From: Saccharopolyspora hordei | GTDB taxonomy: Bacteria > Actinomycetota > Actinomycetes > Mycobacteriales > Pseudonocardiaceae | Length of the DNA stretch: 64,000 nt | NCBI RefSeq assembly: GCF_013410345.1 | Contig: NZ_JACCFJ010000001.1 | Location: forward strand, 682,001-746,000 | Reading direction: 5' to 3' | Shown here: positions 22,419-30,956 of the stretch, piece by piece | Numbering within the stretch: the stretch's first letter is position 1 | Layout: every line of letters begins with the position of its first letter | Translations under genes and position numbers: made by a program | Notes under the pieces: model-generated | The model's input: only the letters and a program-made list of their open reading frames with translations | Databases searched by the model: none | Told to the model about the DNA's origin: nothing

Positions 22419-23744
22419 TTACGCGGTGTCGGGCGACGGAGCCTGCGGCCCCGGCACGCTGCGCTGCGGCACGGTGCCGAAGGTGCGGACCAGCTCCATC
22501 TCCTCGGTCAGCGTGTTGGCCAGCCGGCGCACGCCCTCCCGGATCCGCTCCGGCGTCGGGTAGCAGTAGGACAACCGCATCTGCCGGCTGCCGAAGCCAC
22601 CGTGGTAGAAGCCCGTCCCGGAGACGTAGGCGACCCGCTGGGTCACCGCCCGGGGCAGCATCGCCTTGGTGTCCACGCCCTCCGGCACGGTCAGCCAGAC
22701 GAAGAACCCGCCGTCCGGCCGCGTCCACGTGCACCCCGGCGGCATGTACTGCTCCAGGGCGCTGAGCATCGCGTCGCGGCGCTCCCGGTACTGCTCCTGG
22801 AAGACCTTGATCTGGCCCCGCCAGTCGTGCGTGCTCAGGTAGCGCGACACGATCATCTGGTTCAGCGTGGGCGGGCACAGGGTGGCCGACTCGGCGGTGA
22901 GCACCAGCTTCTCGCGGATCGCGTGCGGGGCGAGGACCCAGCCGACCCGCAAGCCGGAGGCGAAGACCTTGGAGAACGAGCCGAGGTAGACCACGTTGTC
23001 GGCGTCCATGCTGCGCAGCGCCGGCAGCGCCTTGCCGTCGAAGCCGAGCAGGCCGTACGGGTTGTCCTCCACCACGAGGATGCCGTGCTGGGCGCAGATC
23101 TCCAGGATCTCCGCGCGCCGCGACACGGCCAGCGTGATGCCGCCCGGGTTGTGGAAGTTCGGGATGGTGTAGAGGAACTTGATCCGCTTGCCCTGCGCGG
23201 TCACGTCCGCGATGGCCTGGCGCAGCGCGGTCGGCTCGAGGCCGTCGTCGTCCATCGCCACGTGGACCACCTCGGCCTGGTAGGCGGCGAAGGAGCCGAG
23301 CGCGCCGACGTAGGACGGGCCTTCGGCGAGGACGACGTCACCGGGGTCGCAGAAGATCCGGGTGACCATGTCGAGGGCCATCTGGGAGCCCGCGGTGACC
23401 ATGACGTCGTCGGGGTGCGCGGAGATGCCCTCCAGCGCCATGACCTCGCAGATCTGCTCGCGGAGCTCCGGCACGCCGTGGGCGGAGCCGTACTGCAGCG
23501 CCACCTGCCCGTCCTCGGCCACCAGCCGCGCCACCTCGGCGGCCAGCGACTCCAGCGGGAGCGCCGCCAGGTTCGGCATGCCGCCGGCCAGCGAGACCAC
23601 CTCGGGGCGGCTGGCGACGGCGAAGAGAGCTCGGATCTCGGAAGCGGTCATCCCTGCGGTCCGCTCGGCGTAGTGCGCCCGGTACGCGTCCAGGTTGCGT
23701 GCGGGCTTCTCCGGCGGGTTCGGCTGACTTCCGTGATCCGTCAT
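22419..23744 (-). CDS. PLP-dependent aminotransferase (fold type I, class I/II)
   Basis: 441 residues. It has SLAGGMPNLAALPL near the N-terminus, LQYGSAHGVPELREQI, the substrate loop TIPNFHNPGG, and the PLP lysine within YLGSFSKVFASGLRVGWVLAP. The C-terminal SYCYPTPERIREGVRRLA has the family arginine. It resembles 2-aminoadipate/multi-substrate aminotransferases without a MocR regulatory domain. It transfers amino groups between an amino acid and a 2-oxo acid; the substrate is not clear. It is conserved beside parB-ddl in Pseudonocardiaceae and is divergent from the GNAT gene. Confidence 0.9.
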   Translation of the reverse strand: MTDHGSQPNPPEKPARNLDAYRAHYAERTAGMTASEIRALFAVASRPEVVSLAGGMPNLAALPLESLAAEVARLVAEDGQVALQYGSAHGVPELREQICEVMALEGISAHPDDVMVTAGSQMALDMVTRIFCDPGDVVLAEGPSYVGALGSFAAYQAEVVHVAMDDDGLEPTALRQAIADVTAQGKRIKFLYTIPNFHNPGGITLAVSRRAEILEICAQHGILVVEDNPYGLLGFDGKALPALRSMDADNVVYLGSFSKVFASGLRVGWVLAPHAIREKLVLTAESATLCPPTLNQMIVSRYLSTHDWRGQIKVFQEQYRERRDAMLSALEQYMPPGCTWTRPDGGFFVWLTVPEGVDTKAMLPRAVTQRVAYVSGTGFYHGGFGSRQMRLSYCYPTPERIREGVRRLANTLTEEMELVRTFGTVPQRSVPGPQAPSPDTA

Positions 23745-24058
23745 ATCGCGCTCCGGTTCGGTTGTGCGCCCTGGTCGTCCCCGGTCAGGTCGAAGACGAG
23801 TTCGGCGATTCTATCCGCCGTATCGTTCGCGACCCTCCTCGATGTAACGAGAGCCTCCCGCGCGCGCAACCGGGGGCTCGGCAGATCCCCAGGTCAGCGC
23901 GGTGCGGCCGCGTCCAGGGCTTACCGGCCGGTAACCCATCTCACCCCATCGGGGCGGGGACGGGAGTCCGCAGCGCTTCCTGTGCCGGGTCACGGGCGCT
24001 TATCCTGGCCACATCCCCGCCCGTGGTGCGGGTTCGTGCAGCTTTTCCAGGAGGTCAG
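23745..24058. promoter_or_regulatory. Divergent promoter region with a 14-bp palindrome
   Basis: 314 bp without a gene, between the aminotransferase (minus) and the GNAT gene (plus). It contains the perfect palindrome TTACCGGCCGGTAA at 23921-23934, a candidate operator. A related sequence lies in the acyl-CoA dehydrogenase promoter at 42909. Nothing else is recognisable. Confidence 0.5.
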
Positions 24059-24685
24059 GTGTCGCGACGCGTCATCGGCGTCACGCTGGACAACCTCGAC
24101 CACCTGCCCAAGCGGTGCCGCCGGTGCGTGTTCTGGGAGCTCGCGCCGCACATCCGGGAGCAGGCCGAGGAGTTCGGCGAGACCGAACTGGAGAAGGAAG
24201 CCTGGGTCTCCAGCGTGCTGCTGGAGTGGGGCTCGTGCGGCCGCATCATCTACGTCGACGGCGTCCCGGCGGGGTACGCGATGTACGCCCCGCCCGCTGC
24301 GGTGCCGCGCGCGGCGGCCTTCCCCACCGCGCCGGTCAGCGCGGACGCGGTGCTGCTGACGGCGCTGCGCGTGCTGCCGGAGTTCGAGCACGGCGGGCTG
24401 GGGCGGGTGCTGGTGCAGAACGTCGCGAAGGACCTGACGCGCCGCGGGGTGAAGGCGGTCGAGGCGTTCGGCGACCTGGAGGGCACGGCGGAGAGCTGCG
24501 TGATCCCGGCCGGGTTCCTGCAGCAGGTGGGGTTCAAGACGGTCCGGCAGCACCCCCAGTGGCCGCGGATGCGCCTGGAGCTGCGCACCGCCATCTCCTG
24601 GAAGGAAGACGTCGAGGCGGCCCTGGAGCGCCTCCTCAGCTCGGTCACCATCAAGACCACCGAACCCGCCGTCGGCGGCGCGTGA
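24059..24685 (+). CDS. GNAT-family N-acetyltransferase
   Basis: 208 residues from the GTG at 24059, 4 nt after AGGAGGTC. It begins SRRVIGVTLDNLDHLPKRCR with the conserved CRRCVFWE element of this actinobacterial subfamily. The acetyl-CoA-binding region follows beta-4: LLTALRVLPEFEHGGLGRVL, then QNVAKDLTRRGVKAVEAFG. The C-terminus includes GFLQQVGFKTVRQHPQWPRM. The acceptor substrate is unknown. It stands alone on the plus strand opposite the amidase gene; the neighbourhood (sigM, trx, cwlM) is conserved. Confidence 0.88.
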   Translation: MSRRVIGVTLDNLDHLPKRCRRCVFWELAPHIREQAEEFGETELEKEAWVSSVLLEWGSCGRIIYVDGVPAGYAMYAPPAAVPRAAAFPTAPVSADAVLLTALRVLPEFEHGGLGRVLVQNVAKDLTRRGVKAVEAFGDLEGTAESCVIPAGFLQQVGFKTVRQHPQWPRMRLELRTAISWKEDVEAALERLLSSVTIKTTEPAVGGA

Positions 24686-24756
24686 CGCTCGACCTCCGCG
24701 GACCGTCCCGGCACCGCACTCCGCCCGGGGCGCAGCGCCGGCGCGGGCGCCCGGGG

Positions 24757-25905
24757 TCAGGCGCCCTCGGCGCGGGCGAGTTCGTGGCGGAGGAGGTCGT
24801 CGAAGGTGAAGGTGCCGGTGGGCTGGTCGTCCTTGCCCAGCAGGTACAGCCGCTTCACCGCCACCAGCAGGCCCTCGGCGATGACGTCGCGGAACGCCGG
24901 GTCCAGCAGGCGGGCGCGGTCGCGGGCGTTGGTCAGGTAGCCCAGCTCCATGCGCACCGCGGGCATCCGGGTCAGCCGCAGCACGTCCCAGGTCTTGGCC
25001 TGGGTGTGGCAGTCCTTCATCCCGGTGCGCGCGACGATCTCGCGCTGCAGGAAGCCCGCCAGCGCCTCCCCCACGGTCGAGGTGGTGCCGTTGCCGGTGC
25101 CGAAGTGGAAGCTCGCCACTCCCTCGGCCAGCGGAGACCGGTTGGCGTCGATGTGCAGCGACAGGAACATGTCCGCCCCGGCCTCGTTGGCGAACGCGGC
25201 GCGGTCGGCGTCCGGCGGGCAGGAGTTGGGCCCGCGGGTGATGAGCGCTTCCATGCCGGTGGCCACCATCCGGCCCTCCAGCCGGCGGGCCAGGTCCCAG
25301 GTCAGGTCGGCCTCGCACACGTTGCCGATGCAGGCACCGCGGTCCGGACCGCCGTGGCCGGGGTCGATGACGATGCGCTTGCCGCGCAGCCGCGGCCCGG
25401 CGCGCCGCACCTTCTCCTGTTCGCGCAGGAAGACCGGGCGCCCGCCGCGGACCTTCGGCGCCAGCTGCCGGAGCGCCCGCAGCGTGGCCGGCCCGCAGAT
25501 GCCGTCCGGGTTGAGGCCGTACTCGCGCTGGAAGTTGCGCAGCGCCTGCTCGGTCTGGCGGCCGAAGATGCCGTCCGGGCGGCCCGCGTCGAAGCCCAGC
25601 TCCAGCAGCCGCTCCTGCAGGGCGAACACGTCGTCCCCGCTGATCGGCTTGGACACCAGGTAGGCCAGCGACCGGTCGCCGAGCCGCCAGCGCGCCTCGG
25701 TGAGCGCGCGGTAGGTCGCCGGGCCCACCACGCCGTCGGTGATCAACCCGCGTTGTTGCTGGAAGACCCGGACCGCTTGTTCCACCGCGTCGTCGAACAC
25801 CGCCGGATCCGTTCGGCCGTTCGTGGCCAGCAAGCCCAGCGCTGCAAGGGTGTTCCTGATCTCGGCAACGGCCGGACCGACGTCACCGCGGTGGAGCAGC
25901 TGCAT
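24757..25905 (-). CDS. cwlM: N-acetylmuramoyl-L-alanine amidase-like protein CwlM
   Basis: 382 residues. Two peptidoglycan-binding type 1 repeats (about 5-70 and 85-150; DGVVGPATYRAL and DGICGPATLRAL) precede an Amidase_3 domain. All expected zinc ligands are visible: His in IDPGHGG, Glu in NVCEADL, His in FLSLHIDAN, plus the catalytic Glu in RMELGYLTNA. No signal peptide is seen. In mycobacteria the cytoplasmic CwlM activates MurA and is phosphorylated near its C-terminus; here the tail TGTFTFDDLL keeps threonines there (recalled family knowledge). It lies downstream of trxA, in the same neighbourhood as murJ. Confidence 0.92.
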   Translation of the reverse strand: MQLLHRGDVGPAVAEIRNTLAALGLLATNGRTDPAVFDDAVEQAVRVFQQQRGLITDGVVGPATYRALTEARWRLGDRSLAYLVSKPISGDDVFALQERLLELGFDAGRPDGIFGRQTEQALRNFQREYGLNPDGICGPATLRALRQLAPKVRGGRPVFLREQEKVRRAGPRLRGKRIVIDPGHGGPDRGACIGNVCEADLTWDLARRLEGRMVATGMEALITRGPNSCPPDADRAAFANEAGADMFLSLHIDANRSPLAEGVASFHFGTGNGTTSTVGEALAGFLQREIVARTGMKDCHTQAKTWDVLRLTRMPAVRMELGYLTNARDRARLLDPAFRDVIAEGLLVAVKRLYLLGKDDQPTGTFTFDDLLRHELARAEGA

Positions 25906-26224
25906 GCACTCCTCGCTCGATTCAGGCGCCGGCGGACCGGCGCGGAGGATGGTCGGGTGCGCCCCGATTCCGGTGTTCGCGTGGGGCCGTGCAGAACAGG
26001 CCCGTCCGGGTAATTGTGCCTTGCGCGCCCGGACTCGGCGCTACGGCCCACGGCCACCTCGGGGACGTGCGACAACGGTCCGTGCCTGCGCGATCTCCAC
26101 GGGTGCGCAAAAACACGGTCCCGCCGTCACTGTCATGTCGACTGGACGGCGGGACCGCGTTATTGGGTTGCGCGGGATGGAGTCCGATCTCACAGACCGA
26201 GATCCACCCTGGGTGGTCAGGCGC
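25906..26224 (-). other. Intergenic region trxA-cwlM
   Basis: 319 bp with no credible gene. It holds the strong trxBA terminator (26116-26157) and, beyond it, the presumed cwlM promoter, which I cannot pinpoint. Confidence 0.5.
26116..26157 (-). terminator. Intrinsic terminator of the sigM-trxB-trxA unit
   Basis: The arms CGGTCCCGCCGTC (26116-26128) and GACGGCGGGACCG (26145-26157) form a perfect 13-bp stem. On the minus strand it is followed by TGTTTTTGCG, a real T-run, unusual in this GC-rich window. Confidence 0.92.
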
Positions 26225-26551
26225 TCACAGGTAGTCGGCCAGGTCGGACAGCAGCGCCGCCTTCGGCTTGGCGCCGACGATCTGCTTGACCGGCTGCCCG
26301 TCCTTGAACAGCAGCAGCGTCGGGACGGACATCACCTGGTAGTCGCGCGAGATGCTGGGGTTCTGGTCGATGTCGAGCTTGGCGACGGTGATCTTGTCGC
26401 CGTGCTCGGCGGCGATCTCCTCCAGGACCGGGGCGACCATCTTGCACGGGCCGCACCAGGTGGCCCAGAAGTCGACCAGCACGGGCTTGTCGCTCTCCAG
26501 GACCTCGCTCTTGAAGCTGTTGGCGTCGACGGTCACGGTGTTGCCGGCCAT
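26225..26551 (-). CDS. trxA: Thioredoxin
   Basis: 108 residues, a single thioredoxin fold with the active site ATWCGPCKMVAP and the cis-proline in SVPTLLLFKDG. It reduces protein disulfides and is recycled by the thioredoxin reductase encoded 24 bp upstream. The ATG at 26551 follows GAGAGGGAGATG. It corresponds to trxC in the mycobacterial sigM-rsmA-trxB2-trxC arrangement. Confidence 0.98.
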   Translation of the reverse strand: MAGNTVTVDANSFKSEVLESDKPVLVDFWATWCGPCKMVAPVLEEIAAEHGDKITVAKLDIDQNPSISRDYQVMSVPTLLLFKDGQPVKQIVGAKPKAALLSDLADYL

Positions 26552-26575
26552 GTCATCTCCCTCTCGGTTGTCAGC

Positions 26576-27562
26576 TCAGTTCGCCGCGCCGTAGCCGCCG
26601 CCGACGAGCTCGGTGGCGACCTCAGCGGCCGGCGTGTCGTGTTCGGCGAGCCAGCGCTCGGCGTCGATGGCCGCGGCGCAGCCCGAGCCGGCGGCGGTGA
26701 TGGCCTGCCGGTAGGTGCGGTCCACCAGGTCGCCGGCCGCGAACACACCGGGGACGCCGGTGTGCGTGGTGGGCTGCTGGACCTGCACGTAGCCCTCGTC
26801 GTCGACGGTGACCTGGTCGCGCACCAGCTCGCTGCGCGGGTCGTGCCCGATGGCGACGAACATGCCGGTCACCGCCAGCTCGGAGGTCTCGCCGGTGACC
26901 GTGTCGCGCAGCGTGAGCCCGCTGACGCTGCCCTCACCGAGCACCTCGGTGACCGTCTTGTTGGTCAGCCACTTGATCTTGTCGTTGCCGCGGGCCCGCT
27001 CCAGCATGATCTTGGAGGCGCGGAACTCGTCGCGGCGGTGGATGATCGTCACCGACCGCGCGAAGCGGGTCAGGAAGGTGGCCTCCTCCATCGCCGAGTC
27101 ACCGCCGCCGACCACGGCGATGTCCTGGTCGCGGAAGAAGAAGCCGTCGCAGGTCGCGCAGGCCGACACGCCGTGGCCGAGCAGCCGCTCCTCGCCCGGC
27201 ACGCCCAGGTAGCGCGCGGCCGCGCCCATGGCCAGGATGACCGCCTTGGCGCGGTACTCCACGCCGTTGGCCAGGACCGTCTTCACCTCACCGGTCAGGT
27301 CGAGGCGCTCGACGTCCTCGGCGCGCAGCTCGGCGCCGAAGCGCTCGGCCTGGGAACGCATCTGCTCCATCAGGTCGGGACCCATGATCCCGTCCTTGAA
27401 ACCGGGGTAGTTCTCCACGTCGGTGGTGGTCATCAACGCACCACCGAACTGGGTCCCCTCGAAGACCAGTGGTTCGAGCTCCGCCCGCGCGGCGTACACC
27501 GCAGCGGTGTACCCGGCCGGACCGGAGCCCACGATGATCACGTTGCGGACGTCGCCAGTCAC
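26576..27562 (-). CDS. trxB: Thioredoxin reductase (NADPH)
   Basis: 328 residues. The FAD-binding motif is [19 protein letters not shown], the redox-active CATC is in [13 protein letters not shown], and the NADPH-binding motif is [15 protein letters not shown]. The C-terminal FAD motif is [20 protein letters not shown]. It transfers electrons from NADPH to TrxA. It starts with GTG at 27562, with GGAAGGGG upstream. A SigH/SigR-type promoter lies 57 bp upstream, in the gap after the anti-sigma gene. Confidence 0.98.
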   Translation of the reverse strand: MTGDVRNVIIVGSGPAGYTAAVYAARAELEPLVFEGTQFGGALMTTTDVENYPGFKDGIMGPDLMEQMRSQAERFGAELRAEDVERLDLTGEVKTVLANGVEYRAKAVILAMGAAARYLGVPGEERLLGHGVSACATCDGFFFRDQDIAVVGGGDSAMEEATFLTRFARSVTIIHRRDEFRASKIMLERARGNDKIKWLTNKTVTEVLGEGSVSGLTLRDTVTGETSELAVTGMFVAIGHDPRSELVRDQVTVDDEGYVQVQQPTTHTGVPGVFAAGDLVDRTYRQAITAAGSGCAAAIDAERWLAEHDTPAAEVATELVGGGYGAAN

Positions 27563-27618
27563 CGCGCCCCTTCCGTCGTTGCGTCCCCGCCGCGCTCGGC
27601 GCGCGACCGTACCCGGCT

Positions 27619-27646
27619 CAACGCGATCCTATTCGGCTCTGTTCCC
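27619..27646 (-). promoter_or_regulatory. SigH/SigR-type promoter upstream of trxB
   Basis: On the minus strand, GGGAAC (27641-27646) and CGTTG (27619-27623) are separated by 17 nt, matching the thiol-stress ECF consensus (G/C)GGAA(C/T)-N17-(C/G)GTT. It lies 57 bp before the trxB start codon. Confidence 0.6.
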
Positions 27647-27767
27647 GATCGACGGACGCCGGTGCTGCAGGGCACAACGGCGCCGTGGGCGGGGGCCACG
27701 GTCGGCGTGGGCACCGTGGTCCCCACCCACGGGAGTCGGCGGTCCCCGGCGCCGACTGCGCGCCGGG

Positions 27768-28559
27768 TCAGCCGCCGAAGGTGGAGTCCGAGATCGTGGC
27801 GGGGTTGTCCGGACCGCAGTCCGGGGCGACGGTGAGGAGGCGGAACCGGCCGGCTTCGCCGGTGGGCAGCACCAGCAGCTGGGCCGGTCGTCCGTCGAGC
27901 GTGATCTCCCGCGCGCCGAGCGGCTTGCCGCTGGTCACGCCGTTGGCCTGCAGGCACCCGAGGAGCTGCTGGGGTTCGTTGAGCGCACCGAGGTACTGCT
28001 GGCTGGTGAGCGCGTCGGCGAACTGCGGGCCGGTGAGGTGGACCTGCCCGCCCTGCAGCGCCAGCGGTGGTTTCGAGCCGGGTGCCGGGGCCGGCGGCTG
28101 CGCCTGGGGCACGCCGCTGTCCCGCGTGCCGGTGGGCAGCACCGCGAACACGACCGCGGCGGCTGCGGCGGCGACGCCGACCAGCCCGGCGCCGAGGGTG
28201 AAGCGCCGCCTGCGGCGCTGCTTGGCCGCCGCGAAGTCGACCACCTGGCCGCCGCCGGCCGGAGCGGTCGGCGCGGCGGTCTGCTGCTGCTCGGTCCAGG
28301 CCCGGACCTCGTCTTCCAGCGCGGCCTCGATGCGTGCCGACACGTCGTCGGGGATCGTCAGCGACGGCAGCGCGGCGAGGTCTGCGCTGGTGGCCTCCAG
28401 CGCCGCCAGGATCTCCTGGGCCTCCGGGTCGTCCTGGACCTGGTTGCGCAGCTCTTCAGCGGTCTGCTCGTCGAGCACCCCGGCGTGGAGATCCGCTAGC
28501 TGGTCCAGGGACCACGGTGGCCCCTGCGGCGCCCCCGCGCGCCGGTGTTCGCCACTCAT
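27768..28559 (-). CDS. Anti-sigma factor of the SigM type (membrane protein)
   Basis: 263 residues. The N-terminal cytoplasmic part (about 1-115) is helical and acidic (LDQLADLHAGVLDEQTAEEL). A single membrane helix follows a basic stretch (AAKQRRRRRFTLGAGLVGVA, then AAAVVFAVL), and the C-terminal domain is extracytoplasmic. No zinc-binding HxxxCxxC motif is present. It overlaps sigM by 4 nt (ATGA), the hallmark of a sigma/anti-sigma pair, and precedes trxB as RsmA does in mycobacteria. It is assigned mainly by context. Confidence 0.85.
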   Translation of the reverse strand: MSGEHRRAGAPQGPPWSLDQLADLHAGVLDEQTAEELRNQVQDDPEAQEILAALEATSADLAALPSLTIPDDVSARIEAALEDEVRAWTEQQQTAAPTAPAGGGQVVDFAAAKQRRRRRFTLGAGLVGVAAAAAAVVFAVLPTGTRDSGVPQAQPPAPAPGSKPPLALQGGQVHLTGPQFADALTSQQYLGALNEPQQLLGCLQANGVTSGKPLGAREITLDGRPAQLLVLPTGEAGRFRLLTVAPDCGPDNPATISDSTFGG

Positions 28560-29164
28560 CGTCCCTCCCGTCGACGCATGGCAATCGCGTCATCTGGGAC
28601 GTTCGCATCTGCACTTGGGTTCCGCAGGTGTCCCAGAAGTTTGGCGAGCTTGGCACGCCCCCTCGCGCACCGGCTCTTCACCGTGCCCTCGGCGATGCCG
28701 AAGACGGCCGCCGCCTCGGCCACCGAGTACCCCTCGACGTCCACGAGCACGATCGCGGTCCGCTGGTCCTCGGGGAGCTCGGCGAGCGCGTCCTGCACGG
28801 CCATCTTGGTGTCCTGCTCGGCGATGGCGTCACGGGGCACCGCCGGCTCGGCCGGGCCGGCCTCGGGCAGCGGTACGGTCGGGCGGGCCTGCTTGCGGCG
28901 GATGCGGTCCAGGCAGGCGTTGACCACGATCCGGTGCAACCAGGTGGTCACCTGGGATTCGGCGCGGAACGACGAAGCGTTGCGGAAGGCCGAGATCATC
29001 GCGTCCTGGAGCGCATCGGCGGCGTCTTCGGGGTCGCGCATGGTGCGCAGCGCAACAGCCCACAGCCGATCCCGATGTCGGCGGAAGAGCTCGGAGAACG
29101 CGTGTGGATCTCCGTTGGTATGCGCCGCGATGAGTTCGGCGTCCGATCTCACGGGGACAGACAC
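28556..29164 (-). CDS. sigM: ECF RNA polymerase sigma factor SigM
   Basis: 202 residues from the GTG at 29164 (SVPVRSDAELIAAHTNGDPH); a longer frame reaches 29209 but is not conserved in style. Region 2 is LFRRHRDRLWAVALRTMRDP through VTTWLHRIVVNACLDRIRRK. Region 4 is LPEDQRTAIVLVDVEGYSVA and IAEGTVKSRCARGRAKLAKL. Order sigM - anti-sigma - trxB - trxA matches the mycobacterial sigM cluster. No GGAAC-type promoter precedes it, so autoregulation is not supported. Confidence 0.92.
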   Translation of the reverse strand: MSVPVRSDAELIAAHTNGDPHAFSELFRRHRDRLWAVALRTMRDPEDAADALQDAMISAFRNASSFRAESQVTTWLHRIVVNACLDRIRRKQARPTVPLPEAGPAEPAVPRDAIAEQDTKMAVQDALAELPEDQRTAIVLVDVEGYSVAEAAAVFGIAEGTVKSRCARGRAKLAKLLGHLRNPSADANVPDDAIAMRRREGR

Positions 29165-29291
29165 GGTACAGCACTCTACTGATCGTGAGTGCGGACACAC
29201 CCGCCACACTGACGAGTGGATCGTCGAACCTGGTCAGACGACGGACGGTGTCACCGGACGTGGCGTTGCGGCCCCCACCGAGACCGGACGG

Positions 29292-30857
29292 TCAGGCCGC
29301 GCTGCCGGAAGCGGTGATCTCGTTGATCCGGGCCTGGAACCCGCCGCCGCTGGACGGCAGCTGGGTGAACAGCACCAGGACCTCCTGGGCGGCCGAGTCG
29401 CTGGAGAGCGCGATCGTGGTCTGCCCCGCGTTCAGCTGCGCCTGGCCGATCACCTTGGCGTCGGTCAGGTCCGCCGAACCACCGACCTGCCGGACCTCGA
29501 CCTGGGCCCCGGCGCTCGGCGAGTCGATGACGAGCTCCCGCAGCACCGCCGGGTGGGCGAGCCGGAGCACTGCGCCGGTGCCGTCGCTGATGCCGCCCGG
29601 CCCCAGCTGCTGGCGGTACTCCGCCGTCGACCAGTAGGTCCCGGGGTCGCCGTCGAAGAGGTACGGGATGCGGTTCGGGGTGTCCGGCTGCCCGTTGGTG
29701 TTGTACGCCTGGGCGCCGGTGATCTGCACCGGGACCGCCGGCGGCTTCTCCTCGCCGCCCGGGTGGTTGCCCGCCTCGCCGATGACCTGGCCGGTGCCGC
29801 TGTTGCGGCCGGAGTCGGTGAACACGCCGATGAGCGAGGTCGCGATCCAGGCGACCACGAGCAGGGTGGCCACCGCCAGCACGCCGACGCTGATCGCCAG
29901 CTTCTTGCGCTTGGTCTCGTCGGGCTTGGGGTCCTCGCGCCGCCAGACCTCGTTGGTGTCGTTGGCCGGAGCGCCCTGCCCGGGGGAGCCGGGCGCGTCG
30001 TGGGTGGCGTGCTGCTCCAGGACGCGGAGCACCGCTGCCCCGGTGCGGACCCCGCCGGTGGTGCCGGTGGAGTCCGGGTTGCCCAGGGCGCGCACCGCGA
30101 CGGTGGACAGCTCCAGCGGCACGGTCGGGCGCAGCGTGCGCGGCGCGACCACGGTGCCGTCCGGACCGGTCGGGGCGGTGGGCAGGCCCTTCGGCGCGTC
30201 GCCGAGCGCCCACCGGCCGGTGAGCAGCAGGTACAGCGCGGCGCCGAGGCCGCGCACGTCGTCGCTGGAGGTGGCGTGCGCCATCGGTCCGGGGAAGGCC
30301 ATGCGGATCTCGCCGTCCGGCGTCACCCGGATCCGCTGCGGGTGGTCGGCGCCGAGCACGAGGCCGGCGTGGTGCGCCGCCTCGACCGCGGCGGCCAGCG
30401 GCTGGAGCAGGCGGGCCGCGGTGCCGGGCGGCAGCGGGCCCTCGGCGACCAGGTCGAGCAGGTCGGTGCCGTGCGTCCACTCGGCGATCACGATGCCGAG
30501 GACGCCGTCCGGATCGCCTGAGGACTGCGTGACGACGTCGAGGACGCGGGCCACGCCGACGTGGTTGAACGTGCTGGCGTGCATGGCGCGTTCGAGCGTG
30601 CGCCGTGCGGCGGACGCGGCCTCGGCGTCCGCCCGGTCCCCGACCAGGATCGTCAGCGCGACGTCACGGCCCAGCACGCCGTCCTTGGCGCGCCACAGCT
30701 GCGCGTTGCAGCGCTCGTCCGCGCCGATCCGGGAAAGGAGCCGGTAGCGGCCGTGGTCCAACACGCGGCCCGGGGTCAGCACCTGCTCGGCCGAACCCTC
30801 GTCGCCGGAATCGTCGCGGTCCGCAGCGATCTGCTCGGTGGGTGGTTTGCTGGTCAC
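29292..30857 (-). CDS. MurJ-associated membrane pseudokinase with F5/8-like C-terminal domain
   Basis: 521 residues from the GTG at 30857, preceded by GAGAGGGAAG. The N-terminal kinase fold (about 40-270; GRYRLLSRIGADERCNAQLW) lacks catalytic residues: the VAIK lysine is replaced (DVALTILVG) and no HRD or DFG is found. A basic stretch and one membrane helix follow (KRKKLAISVGVLAVATLLVV). The outer domain resembles a discoidin-type beta-sandwich (YLFDGDPGTYWSTAEY). In M. tuberculosis the equivalent kinase-like and outer domains are fused to MviN/MurJ; here they form a separate gene 99 bp after murJ. It probably recruits a FHA partner to control lipid II export. Confidence 0.85.
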   Translation of the reverse strand: MTSKPPTEQIAADRDDSGDEGSAEQVLTPGRVLDHGRYRLLSRIGADERCNAQLWRAKDGVLGRDVALTILVGDRADAEAASAARRTLERAMHASTFNHVGVARVLDVVTQSSGDPDGVLGIVIAEWTHGTDLLDLVAEGPLPPGTAARLLQPLAAAVEAAHHAGLVLGADHPQRIRVTPDGEIRMAFPGPMAHATSSDDVRGLGAALYLLLTGRWALGDAPKGLPTAPTGPDGTVVAPRTLRPTVPLELSTVAVRALGNPDSTGTTGGVRTGAAVLRVLEQHATHDAPGSPGQGAPANDTNEVWRREDPKPDETKRKKLAISVGVLAVATLLVVAWIATSLIGVFTDSGRNSGTGQVIGEAGNHPGGEEKPPAVPVQITGAQAYNTNGQPDTPNRIPYLFDGDPGTYWSTAEYRQQLGPGGISDGTGAVLRLAHPAVLRELVIDSPSAGAQVEVRQVGGSADLTDAKVIGQAQLNAGQTTIALSSDSAAQEVLVLFTQLPSSGGGFQARINEITASGSAA

Positions 30858-30956
30858 CTTCCCTCTCCCGCTCCTCCCGGTCCGCCAAGGGGTGCGTCCC
30901 ACCCCCCTTCCCCGCACGGGAGGAGACTTCGCCTTCGAGGGTACGTGACGCGAAAG

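Noticed and set aside
22333-22878. N-terminal extension of the ddl-like frame into the aminotransferase gene
   Set aside because: It overlaps an unambiguous gene on the same strand and precedes the family-typical start at 22332.
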